From Adiantum capillus-veneris (Eukaryota > Streptophyta > Polypodiopsida > Polypodiales > Pteridaceae): a stretch of 64,000 bases of DNA. Below the pieces are notes generated by a model that worked only from the letters and a program-made list of their open reading frames with translations, was not told where the DNA came from and did not search any database. The number at the start of each line of letters is the position of its first letter. Position 1 is the stretch's first letter. Positions 1-11,570 of this stretch are shown here, piece by piece. Position numbers and translations under genes: made by a program. The DNA is taken from positions 80,670,338 through 80,734,337 of the forward strand of contig CM043953.1 of assembly GCA_014529385.2 (NCBI GenBank), given 5' to 3'.

Positions 1-1316
1 TACCCTGCATGGCGAAGGTCATAAAAGATCAAGAAGCTCAAAGAGGGAGGAAAGAGCATCTCTTTTCTCACCTATGATGGAATCTTTGGTGCTACTGACA
101 AAGTATTGGCCTTCATCCAACAATTTGATGGGCCTTTGGAGACGAGGGCTTCACGGATTCCTCAAAGCTATGCCATGTAGCTATGTATTTCCAAAAATCG
201 GCTCATCAATGGTGGGCTAGCCTTCGTGGCAACGGAGAAGCCCCAAAGATATGGAAAACTCTACGAGTTTCCATCATGAAGCAATTCCTTGCAAGCGATG
301 CAAAGGACAAAGTGCTCACCAAATGGTGAAGTTTAAAGCTTCTCTCTCATGAGTCTATCCACAAATATGTGGACAAGTTTTGGGATTTACATCTCAAGGC
401 TACTATCTTCCAAAAGATAGAGTTTGCCGAGCAAAATCAACAATTTTGTGCCGGATTACCCAAAGAGATGATCGAGTATGTCAACTCTCAACGGCTTGGT
501 CTATCACTAAAGTAATCCACCACACCATGGTTGCTTCCCGCATCAATTTCCAACAAGGGGCTAGACGGAGTGTCAAGCCCATGGAAAATAAAGACCATGG
601 GTATTGTCAGAGAATTTAATACTTACTTTTAGATGCAACGGAATTTAATTATGAAAGGAAAAAACCAATGTTCAAAATTCTTACCAAGGCTATTCCAACA
701 ATAACAACAATCGGTCCAAGTAGAAGGGAGTTTACAAAGGTAAATATAAACTCTCTCCTAAAGAGCTAGAAGCTTTTTGTAAGAACCACAAATGTTTTAA
801 GTGTGGGGAGCAAGGCCATGGTTATCGTCCTTGCCCCAACAGAATTGCCCGCAATGAGACTCCTAGAGCCTCTATGTTTGAAGATCCAAAAGAGGATGCT
901 CATTGCCAAGGATTTCTCCTTTCCTATGCTTGGGGAAAGATGCAAGAGCATGATGCCTTTTTTGTTTGACCCTAGCTCAACTCACAACTTCATATCCACG
1001 GAGTTGACCACTAAGCTAGGCATACAAGCCCACAAGATGGGATATGCATTGAAATCCAATGGAGCTATCAAGGGACAAGACATCTCAGTTAGTTTCTTAA
1101 TTGGAAAATTAAAGCTTCATGTCCAAAGCTATGTGGACAAAAAGGATTTCTTCACCTCCCGTCTCAAACATGAGAATGTTAATCGTTGGGGCACCATGGT
1201 TTAACTGCATGGCTTCCAACATGAATTTCCTTGAAAGGAGAATCTACTTCACCTACGGGGAAAAGAGCATGTACATAGATGCTAATGAGTTGGAGAACAC
1301 CATATCCTTGCAATAA
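1..1316 (+). pseudogene. Ty3/gypsy relic: gag, zinc knuckle and protease (5' cut by window edge)
   Basis: This is the left part of a decayed Ty3/gypsy polyprotein, read across several frames. A Gag core lies at about 80-500; its Trp-Trp pair (QWWASL) is near 205-225. A CX2CX4HX4C zinc knuckle (CFKCGEQGHGYRPC) sits near 790-840. A retropepsin-like stretch with FDPSSTHNFIS lies near 960-1000; in families of this kind the active site is normally D-S/T-G-A, so the catalytic triplet is altered. Stops and frameshifts interrupt every domain, so no intact product is possible. The beginning of the element is outside the window. The domain order continues directly into reverse transcriptase and integrase remnants downstream. 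Confidence 0.8.
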
Positions 1317-1439
1317 AGGGAATCAAGAGGGATTAGAGTTGTCTAATTTCCTAAATGGATCCCAAGATGTTTCTTGATGACATCCTTAGTGAGCTACCTC
1401 TAAAATGAGGGATGATGACCATGCAATTGAGCTCCTACC

Positions 1440-2480
1440 AGAAAGCTCACTGCCTAACAAGCTCCTTATCGAGTTTCACGAGCTCAACAAGAGGAGATCA
1501 TGAGGCAAGTGCATGAATTGGTGGAAAAAGGGATGGTGAGGTCTAACTCCTCTCCATTTTGTTCACCATTTTACTTAGTGCAAAAGAAAGAAGACACATA
1601 TCACATGTGTGTCGACTATAGAGCACTAAATAAGATTACTATCAAAAATAGATTTTCCGTGCTGCGCGTAGAAGATTTATTTGATAATTTACAAGTTTTG
1701 GCCTGACAAATGCTCCAGACACATTCAAACTCATGATGGACAAAAATCTTCAGGCCATTCAAATTCTCTCGAGGAGTACAAGCGACACCTTCAGGTAATC
1801 TTTCAAGTTGTGAGAGAGAATAAGCTTCTCATAAATCAAAAGAAAAGTGAATTTTTCCTACAAGAGATTCAATACTTAGGTCACATTATCTCTAAAGATG
1901 GCACCCGTATAGATGCAACAGAGTTAGAGGTAATAAAAAGATGGCCTAATCCAAGGAATCTACATGAGGTACGAAGCTTCATAGGTATGTGTGCGTATTA
2001 TAGATGCTTCATTCAAAAAAAGTCTCGCTAATAGCAAGCCCATTACATGACTTAACAAAAAAGAATGTTAAGTATTCATGGACTGCAAAAGTGCAAGAAG
2101 CTTTTGAAGAAGCTTAAGGAGAATCTTATCTCTCAACGTGTGCTCAAACTACTAGATCTCTCAAAGTCATTTGAGGTCCAATGTGATGCTTGTGCGAATT
2201 GCCTTGGAGCTATTTTGCTTCAAGAAGGGCATGCCATAGAATTTGAGAGTCAAAGACTCAACTTTGATAAGTGAGTATTGGGAAAATATGAAAAAGAGCT
2301 ACTAGCTATTCTATATGCCCTAAACACGTGGAAACACTATCTCTTGGGGACTCCATTCATCCTACGAATGGATCACAAAGCCTCAAGAACTTCATGACGC
2401 AAACCAAACTATCCAACAAACAAATGAGGTGGAAAATTTTTCTTTTTCAATTTAAAGTTCATATTGCTCACATTGCTAAC
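1440..2480 (+). pseudogene. Ty3/gypsy relic: reverse transcriptase and RNase H with catalytic box deleted
   Basis: Reverse transcriptase begins with the typical entry (SPFCSPFYLVQKKED, then CVDYRALNKITIKNRF) at about 1545-1660. After TNAPDTFKLMMDKNL, near 1705-1750, the sequence jumps straight to EEYKRHLQVIF, near 1770. The segment that should carry the Y/F-x-D-D catalytic box is missing. The thumb region (QYLGHIISKDGTRI, then VRSFIGMCAYYRCFI) follows at about 1870-2015. RNase H remnants (FEVQCDACANCLGAILLQ, then ELLAILYALNTWKHYLLG) lie at about 2170-2350. Frameshifts and stops are frequent. The element cannot encode a working polymerase. Confidence 0.85.
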
Positions 2481-3925
2481 AAGCACAATTAAGTGGTCGA
2501 TGCAATTTCACAACGACCAAGGGTAAATGTCGTGTATATAGCAACTCGCAATGATATATCTTTTATGATAGATGAGTATGCTACTGACCGAGACTGTAAG
2601 TACATAATTACAGCCTTTATAATAGGGAAGAAAAAAGAACCATTCACCTTGGAGGATGGTTATCTTCCAAACGGCATTAGGCTATGTGTTAATCACCCAT
2701 ACAACAAGAAAGTCATGTATGAATCCCATACTTCTCCTTATGCGAGGCAAAGAGGGATTCCATAGCCTACTCTTCGAGGAGTAATAATGTATTTCTGTTG
2801 GTCTACCATGAAAAGTAAACATACAAGAGTATGTTTCAAAATGCGTGGTATACCAAAAGTTGAAATTTGATCAAGGGAAGCAACTTGGATTGTTTCAGTC
2901 AACAGGCTTAACAAGAAAACACACTCTATGCCTATCAAAAAGACTATTAAGTCACATCAAATGGCAACCCTCTTCACATCTCAAGTTTTCAAACATCATG
3001 GATTTCCAACACCCATAGTGTCAGACAAAGATCCTAGAATGACCAGTAATTTCTAGAAGGGTCTCTTTGAGAATCTAGGAAGTAGATTAAATTTATCTTT
3101 TGGCCTATCATCCACAAACAGATGACCAAAGTGAAATAACTAATCTAACGATTCTTGATCTACTAAAATCCTATGTCATGGAAGTGGATCAATGTTCTCA
3201 ATGAGAGAAGTACCTACCTCTTATGGAGTATGCATACAATGACATTGTACATACTTCTATGGGGAAAGCACCTTTCGAGGTTAAAGAGGGAAGATCCAAA
3301 AGTCCCTTACTACTTAAAGTACATGGGAAGATCTTCACTGCTGATGAATATAGCCAAGACTCACAAGAATCTTGTCCAAAGATTAAAGAGGTTACATCCA
3401 TCTCAAAGCAAAGGCAAAAAGGGCTGCTACTAATAAGCAGAAAAGAGCCTTAGCCTTTAAGGAAAATGATTGGGTCTTGCTAAAGTTTCTCAAGGCTTGT
3501 CTAAGGCATACTACGAGCAATAATACTATGGGCCACCAAGAGTATTATGTTAAACTAGAAAAAAGATACTATGGTCCTTTTTAAATTCTTAAGCCAATCA
3601 ATGAGATGGCTTATCAATTAAAGTTGTCCCAACCATTGGCTCATGCACCATGTTTTCCATGAGAGCCTACGTAGGCCTTACAAAAGGAGCGCAATCAAAA
3701 GGATCAATAGTTCCAGACCCTCCAAAAATCAAAGATCAAGAAGAAGTACTTCAATCTGAGTCCATCCTATGACACGAAGACAAGGTATTAAGAAACGGTA
3801 AGATTATTTGATGATATCTTATTAAGTTAAAGAATTATCCTTTTAAAGATGCTAAATGGATGCAAGGAACCTAGCTTAAGGATAATATGAACCTTGTCAA
3901 TGCTTACAATGTTGCACTAGAGTAA
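2481..3925 (+). pseudogene. Ty3/gypsy chromovirus relic: integrase and chromodomain
   Basis: The integrase part starts with the linker VVDAISQRPRVN and the HHCC-side region (VMYESHTSPYARQRGI) at about 2495-2760. Core remnants follow: PIVSDKDPRM near 3010-3040, AYHPQTDDQSEITN near 3105-3145 and EYAYNDIVHTSMGKAPFEV near 3225-3280. The C-terminal module (MAYQLKLSQPLAHAPCF) is near 3605-3655. Beyond it, with stops, a chromodomain-like stretch runs from about 3763 to 3925; its recognisable parts are ILxHEDKVLRNGK, YLIK, KNYPFKDAKWM and NLVNAYNVAL. This end domain identifies a chromovirus. All parts are disabled by stops and frameshifts. Confidence 0.75.
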
Positions 3926-4999
3926 GCATATGAAAATGCATTTTAAATGAAAAATATTTTTTGTCTTACAAGACTAGTTCTCTTTTTATTGTGCAGAAAT
4001 TTAAGAAGTATGCATGCTTAAAATCATGTTTGTGGTGACGACGTCTCCCAAACACCAAGTAGAACTTGTCACTCTACTTTGGAAGTATGATATGGACTAA
4101 AGAGCAGACATGCTTGAGGCAGCTACGTCTCCCAAGCACCAAATGGATTAGTCATCCATCTTGGAATGACGTCGAAGGGTAAAAAGGGATCCTCTACCCG
4201 CTAAGTAACGTGGACTAATGACTAGGCTTTATCTTCTCTACCTCATAGTCGAGAACGACTATGATTTCAAGAGAGAGGTAATATCATAACATATAATATC
4301 TAAATTTAACAAATAATTTTCTCATATTAAATTGATCATTTAATGTGGAAATAAACGGGAATAAGAGTTAGAATAGAAACATGTGCTTCTAGACCTATCT
4401 CAACACGGGACCAAAAGGAGAGATGGTTGCATCTCAATAGGGGTCCAAAAGGAGATGGTCTATCAAAGAGCAAGGTGCAATAAGTGCTTCTACACTTACC
4501 TCAGCAGGGGACCAAGAGGAGAGATGGTTACATCTCAATAGGGGTCCAAAAGGAGGTAGTCTATCAAAGAGCAATGTGCACCTAATGGAGCTTAAAAGAC
4601 CTTAGGGTTAGCTTCGTTAAAGACCTCCAATGGTTAGTGTTAAAAGTCCTTTGACCTTAGGCAAGCTAGGGCTGAGCTTGAGATGGGAACCCGATCTAAG
4701 CTTGAGGTGCTTGTCGTGCTTGATGACTAAGGTGTGTGCTTGATGACTAAGGTGCTTGAGGTGCTTGTCGTGCTTGATGACTAAGGTGCTTGAGTCAAAA
4801 AGAGACCCTACAAACTTAATGAGGAAGGTGCTTGAGAAGCTTCCTATGCATGAAAGTCCCAAAGTTAGGGGAATCTTTGACTTAACCTTCCACTCATCCA
4901 AAGGGCACCCCTTTTCTCAAAGGGCACATGGGACACATGTCATACTCTCCCTAAGCTTAACCACATGTTGTGATTGAATGCTATCGATTGGGCTAAAGA
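3926..4999. other. Non-coding stretch after the gypsy relic, with short tandem repeats
   Basis: I recognise no gene here. Two imperfect direct copies of a 101-bp unit lie at 4383-4483 and 4484-4580, both containing CTCAATAGGGGTCCAAAAGG. A second minisatellite with a 54-bp period lies at 4701-4734 and 4755-4788; the core reads CTTGAGGTGCTTGTCGTGCT and continues for a further 14 bases. The 3' LTR of the gypsy relic should begin somewhere here, but I could not place its boundary. Confidence 0.5.
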
Positions 5000-5213
5000 G
5001 GGGTCCAATGAGCTTCTAGTTTCATCCAACAAATATCTATATATTTTCAAGCTCTCTCTCTCTAAGGGGTAAGGAGGACACTTGTCCAAAGACTACCCAT
5101 GTACTTGAATGCATGTTGCATGTGTTTGGCTAGGGAGGAGAGGGGTCCAATGAGCTTGAAACATGTGTAAAAGCTACAACTCACCCCAAGCAAGCAAGGG
5201 GGGTGCTAAGGGG

Positions 5214-5271
<58 letters not shown>

Positions 5272-5730
5272 ATTTTGTGGATTCATTCTCACTTGGTGAA
5301 AGTTGAGGAACTCCACCACCTTCTCCAAGCTTGTGAGAAGTGAGAGCCTACACCAACACTCTTGGCTATGGAATGCAAATCCAATCAAGAGCCATGCTTC
5401 AATGCTTAAGCTTTCCATCTTCATTATAATGCTATTATGTATGCTAGCAAGAAGAGTGACGATAAGTGAGGAATTATTTCTTTCTCCTATGGAAAGTTTC
5501 TTCTTCCTCTTCCCTATCCGGGGTCCAATGAGCTTCTAGTTTCATCCAACAAATATCTATATATTTTCAAGCTCTCTCTCTCTAAGGGGTAAGGAGGACA
5601 CTTGTCCAAAGACTACCCATGTACTTGAATGCATGTTGCATGTGTTTGGCTAGGGAGGAGAGGGGTCCAATGAGCTTGAAACATGTGTAAAAGCTACAAC
5701 TCACCCCAAGCAAGCAAGGGGGGTGCTAAG

Positions 5731-5793
<63 letters not shown>

Positions 5794-6040
5794 ATTTTGT
5801 GGATTCATTTTCACTTGGTGAAAGTTGAGGAACTCCACCACCTTCTCCAAGCTTGTGAGAAGTGAGAGCCTACACCAACACTCTTGGCTATGGAATGCAA
5901 ATCCAATCAAGAGCCATGCTTCAATGCTTAAGCTTTCCATCTTCATTATAATGCTATTATGTATGCTAGCAAGAAGAGTGACGATAAGTGAGGAATTATT
6001 TCTTTCTCCTATGGAAAGTTTCTTCTTCCTCTTCCCTATC
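5000..6040. repeat. Tandem duplication of a 520-bp unit carrying a (CA)n array
   Basis: The unit at 5000-5519 is repeated head to tail at 5520-6040 with very few changes. Both copies begin GGGGTCCAATGAGCTTCTAG and end near CTTCCCTATCC. The main difference I see is in the embedded (CA)n run, at about 5214-5268 in copy 1 and 5735-5790 in copy 2. The near identity suggests a recent event. Reading frames across the unit are duplicated too, but resemble no protein I know. Confidence 0.9.
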
Positions 6041-6962
6041 CTCATTCCCCGCTAGCTCTCTCCACCTTCGATGGTGTTTGAGGCCTTGGGACTGAGGCTT
6101 GGGATAGTTAATGCTTTCTACAAAGTTTATGTTATGCTTGTGATGCATGAACCTTTCCATCTTCATTGCATCACCTAGGTCACAAGGAACACAAAGATTG
6201 TATTGTACCAAGTCTCTCTTGATGGGAGAAAATGCCTATTGGAGGGGGGACCAACTCCATATGAATCCGGTCCTCAAATATTGTCATGTTCTCTAAACTC
6301 TCTCTCTTGCAAAAGTATTGTTCATGCCAAGCTAACTAAATACCATATTTATGTTGCTACCATCAATTAAGTTAACCTGCTATGCTCACAAAGTAATCTC
6401 ACAAAAGTGCTTCACCTAATTTCCTAATTCCGCTACTCTCAAAGTTCATAGGCCATTTCCATTACACTTGTACACCACAATTGTTTTCCATGCATTTTTG
6501 TATATGCATATAGGATGTCCCATCATTGGACATATGCATTATACACTCTTTTTTGCTTCCACAAATGCACCTGGAGTGGACTACAACAAGAAAACCAACG
6601 TCCCATATTGCTAATAAGTAGTCCAATAATGTGCGTATCCCAAAAGCATTTTTTTTTCCAATGGGTTTTCCCCCTTTGGTCATCCAGGTATTAGAGTTTA
6701 ATTTAGATCCTCTCCATTGTACTTCTCTAGTACATACTCTTAATAAATAAAGAGTAAACCTTGCCATTATGCGGCTACAACAAACAATGCAACAATGTCG
6801 ACTCACAGTAGAGATAAATTTGGACCTTCAAGATGCTACAATAGAATGAAATTCACCAACAGATTCATTGACCAAGCAATACAACCCATCGACAACCAAT
6901 CAACAACCTTCCAACCTCCACATACACTTCTCAAACAGTGCTCAAGGATGAGCACTAAAATC
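6041..6962. other. Stretch without recognisable gene
   Basis: I see no supported gene here. The last 150 bases read in the plus direction toward a purine tract and look like the tail of an LTR-retrotransposon coding region (a short frame ending near 6980), but no domain can be named. Confidence 0.35.
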
Positions 6963-6963
6963 G

Positions 6964-7876
6964 AAAGGGGGGAATGTTAACTGAGCCGATGTGAGTTAGC
7001 AAGGTCTGCTAAAGGATCAAGCCTAGTGACTGAACATCAATGATAGATACAAAGAAGCAGTGAAGATTGGATTTACACATTTTTTCAATATGGCCGTGTA
7101 TTGTAGATTTTTGATTTATTTCAAGCCATTGTAATAGTTGTGATGTGATATTGGCTCAATGAGAGTTCCAAGCTATAGAGTATATACTAGTGTGCCTAGA
7201 TTGCAGAAACAATAAAGTATGGAGCCCTAAGGCCTTGGGCGCTTGGGCATTGCACATTTTAACCCTAGGTATATAAGGGAGTGTATAAATAGAATTAGGG
7301 TTCTCAGCCTCATTTGTTGAGAGCACCTTTGTTGAAAGCTCATGTGGTGTGTGGCTAAGGAGTCCTTAAGATTCTCCATGCTCATGTGAATTGATTAATA
7401 CTAATCAATGGTCTTAATTATCTTTCATGTGCCTCTTTCATGTCTTTGATGCCTTGATTAACTAGATCTTAGCTAATTAGTGATTAATTACTTTCTCATT
7501 TTGTGTGATTGTCCTCTATTCTTTGTATGTGCATGTAGGTTTGATTGGAAAAAGGATGCTTGATAGATGTATGTGTGTAAGGTTGTGATTAGTGTATTGC
7601 ATGATTGGATTGGTGATATTGTGTATCATTGGAATCATTAGTGTGTGTGATTGAGTTAATTTAGGTGATGGGAAGTGGATGTAGAGATTGCCAATTTTGT
7701 GCCTTAGCGCTTCCATAGGTCGAGAAGCTCACCGCATAGAGTTAACTGTTCGTGTTGTCATGATTAGCTCACTAATCTTGCGTCCATGTTTTCATGCCCT
7801 AGCCGGGTAGCTTATCGCTCCGGATTGACATTTATGTGTTGGTCATTGGAGCTACGCTACGATGGCACCCCCAACA
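6964..7876 (+). mobile_element. Probable polypurine tract and 3' LTR of a degraded LTR retrotransposon
   Basis: A polypurine tract (AAAGGGGGGAA, 6964-6974) is followed at once by TGTTAACTGAGCC, a typical LTR start. A possible LTR end, CACCCCCAACA, is at 7876, giving about 902 bp. Inside is TATAAATAG near 7284-7292 followed by AGGGTTCTC, which fits an LTR promoter. No second LTR copy is visible in the window and no target duplication could be tested, so the right boundary is tentative. Confidence 0.4.
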
Positions 7877-10380
7877 TGCACACTTGTTACACATTATAAC
7901 CACATGCTATTTTCCCTTTTCCACATATTGTACATATTACTTTCACCATTTATTACCACCTTCCAACTTGAGCCTATGTGCTAAACTTGTATTCTCTCTT
8001 CTTTTATTCCAATCAATGAAGCAAGTTTCGCTTCATTGTATTGACTTTATTCTATCTTTGATTTACTTATCTTTCTATTGCCATGGTACTCACATAACTA
8101 TGAATGCTACATTGTGTGATCCTCCATAGCTCAATTCTCCTTTCAATCATTTGCCTTACAGTTCATCTTCTTATTGCCTTTATCACCATACTTCTTAGAC
8201 CTATTGTTCTTTGAGGAAGAACCAGCTAGCAGTTGCATGCTTGTTGCATGAAGAAGCATTGGGGTAGCAATAGTTGTATCATTCTTTTACCACACATCTA
8301 CATATGTCTATTCAATAGCCGCCTCTTACACCAATACATAGACACGACCATCAAAATTCACATCATCAACTTTATCCTCTGTCACCACAATCCTCTAAGT
8401 GGAGTCAAAAGTCCGATAAGAATATGGTAATACATCAAGAACAGTTTGCAAAAGAGAACTATTGGGAATGATCTCACTAATCACAATTCAATTGCTCCTT
8501 GAGATCTTTAATTCCATAAGAAATGCATACATACCACCCTCCTCATGTATAACCTTTGATTCTAACATCTTACACAAATTTTGCTTGATTAGGTCTTGCA
8601 TACAAAGAAACTAGTCTCTTCCATGCTAGTTTTGCTATCACTTAGAAGCATTGTAATAAATTGAGAGAAAAAAAGGTGAAAGAGACTAAGAAAAGATTGT
8701 GTGTGACCCGATACTCAATGGCCCTCTTTAAAGAGAGAGGTACACAAATGTCAACACCCTATCACAAGGGTTTGCAATAAATAGTTAAAAAGAAAGTCTA
8801 TTGCCATGTGGCACTAATCAACAAGCTTTATCCAACAGTCCACAATTGCACCCAAAATGCAACCCTTTGATAAGGCCTTATGCAGTCCAAAAATATACTT
8901 ATGGCTTACTTTAGAAAAATGATATGATGATATATGACTAAATCATTATAGATCGTATTGAGAAAAAACACATCAAACCTAAAAGAAAATTCCATCATAT
9001 TTCTTAGAAGAAAAAGTGTCATAACTTTTGCCAAAAAGGAGTTGGTGTCTTTGTAATATGAGCTTGAATTCTAATTCCCCAACGAAGAAAAATCATTCAA
9101 TTCAAATCAAGTAATCTGATCTGAATTGAGTTGAGAAATTAGAGTCATTTGTTGCCAACCAAAAACTCACCATGTAAAGTTTTGTTGAAATTGTTTTGAA
9201 ATGGTGTAACAAGTGAGAGGAGTCCATTTCAATAAAATTGGAGGGAAAAAGTGAGACAGAAAAGAGAAAGTTTTGTTTTTTTCCACCTTAAATAAGAGAA
9301 ATCTTTTTGGCTTAGTGTTTGGTTGGTTTTCTTCCTTTCAACTCAAGCTAAATGAACTTAAAGTCATGATAGTTTTGAGGAGATGTCATTTTCTCCTTTC
9401 TTTGCTCATTTATCCAATATCCTTTTTCAAAGGATCATTTTCTTTCTCAACAATTTTAGCATGTGACAAACTCTAGCATGACTTAAACGAGCTTTCTGTG
9501 TCTAAAAGTGACAAGCCATTGGTGGAATGAAATTCCACTCACTTTGATATTATTTCCCTTTGTCTTTACTTGTGGTTTCGATCTCGCTCTGGAGTCTGGC
9601 CCTTTGGCATGGAGCCAATGGGCAACATGTGCCAATTATTTGGTTGAAATACTACATGTGAACACAAATTGCAAACCATGGGCTCACATGAACAATGCCA
9701 TAGCTAACATCAAAATACATCATCAACATAAGGGATTTCTTTTCTTTCTCCAATCAGTTAGTTTTACGAGATTGCATCCACACACCCACACCCGCATGTC
9801 ATGTCGCAAGGAATTCTAGAAGGAATCTTATCATACTTTGAAGTTTCTAGAAAAATAAAACGAAGCATTCAACTAATATCAAATTAATCATTATTTTGAG
9901 TTGAAAAACAACACAACTAACCATAGGGTAAAGGTGCCAATAGGAGGCCACCTAAGAACAAAATAGCAATTTTGGGGGGATTTATCGTATCTTGCCAGAT
10001 TTGAAATATGAAGAATGCATTGAATTCCTCATGAAAAGGATTCAATGATACCAAGAATGATAAATTTTTTATTTTGGTTCTATGCTACATTTGAAAAAGT
10101 TTAATTTTGAAGGCTTTTTAGACACTCAAGCCCCAATATTAGTACACTTTTTAGCAAATCCAATGAGGACACCTAAGAAAGATTCCAAACATATTCCTGA
10201 TTTTTGTCTCTCTTTTGGGGGTGGGTCCATCCACCTTTGGAGGGCGTCCACTTATTGGCCCCTTTACTCTACATACTTTAGAGGGGGCTACGGTTGATTG
10301 CCTATTGAGAACACTGTAAAGGGGGTTACACGAGGGGAGCGTGATGGCATGGCAATGACGTGGGATAGATGGAAAAATTC
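7877..10380. other. Intergenic stretch without recognisable gene
   Basis: The sequence is AT-rich and broken by stops in all frames. The longest open stretches (about 100 codons at 7836-8129 and 9508-9819) match no family I recognise and lack splice or codon features that would support an exon. Confidence 0.4.
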
Positions 10381-10386
10381 CACAAG

Positions 10387-10387
<1 letters not shown>

Positions 10388-10425
<38 letters not shown>

Positions 10426-10500
10426 AATGAAATGAAATGTTATATTAACGTCTTCAAAAGGCCAGAATGACCTAAGAGACCAGAAAGTTACAATGTGGTT

Positions 10501-10534
<34 letters not shown>

Positions 10535-10963
10535 ATCTGCAAGAGATTCCTCCACTCCCGAATTTTTAATAATTGATAAGACATACACACATCATTATGT
10601 AGGTGACAAAATTTCACTCTCCACCAAATAGTCCTTCTTCTTCTTCTGGAAAACCAAAACAGGACAAGCAACACAATGACCTGACCCTTTCCTTTGGGAG
10701 GCCAATAAAATCTTGGCGGTGTGCTGAATGTTTTATTCACATATGCCGGCTCACATCACAGTGACTTGGAAAACCAAGTCAAAACGCTCACAAGACAATC
10801 CAGTCGTTTGCCTGCCTCGTTTTCACTGCCCCCAAGCGACATTTCAGGATCGCTTTTACCTCCCTCCCTCTCTGGAAGCTGCTCATCTGTGGCTTCATCG
10901 TCTGGCAGCAAACTAAAGGTGCGTGCTGGAGCCCATCAATGTCTGTGGTTGTGAGTGAGTGTG

Positions 10964-11017
<54 letters not shown>

Positions 11018-11184
11018 CCATTTGGCAGCAACTCAGTTTGTAAGGTCCATCCATTGCGATTGTATGACTTGGGTTTGCATCTTGCTACTGCCTAGGGGCC
11101 ATACTCATTGCATATGCATCTGGCAACACGGCATGTGAAGCCAAGTTTGGAATCTGCGACGGGTCTGTTGTTTCCACCTCTGTG

Positions 11185-11239
<55 letters not shown>

Positions 11240-11570
11240 TTTTGCTAATGGCCAAAACTGATTATGAGACAAATTAATAATAGAAGTGCCTTTGTCCTTG
11301 GGAAATGGCAAGAAAAGGGCAAAAAGAATGAAAAGATAAGCTATTAAAATTGTAGTTTGCTAGTGAAGGCTCCTATGAGGATGGGTGTAGGATGGATGGA
11401 GCTCATGTTCTACCCACATTACGTTACCAAATGGAGCAAATAGACTTGTATAATATGATTGTATTCCAACATACATGAGCCTACAAGATGGACGGAGAGA
11501 ATCAAGATGAGGGGAAGACAAAGTATGGCGACACACACAAAGGGAGACAGAGAGAGAGAGAGAGAGATAT
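10388..11570. repeat. Cluster of (GA)n microsatellites
   Basis: Five (GA)n runs occur within 1.2 kb, at about 10388-10422, 10503-10533, 10969-11014, 11188-11235 and 11547-11568. Between the first two, at about 10422-10500, is a short dispersed repeat (TGAAATGAAATGTTATATTA and following). It recurs at about 43495-43575 and on the minus strand resembles a LINE 3' end with an (ATTTC)n-like tail. The apparent reading frames across the cluster are translations of the microsatellite. Confidence 0.8.
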
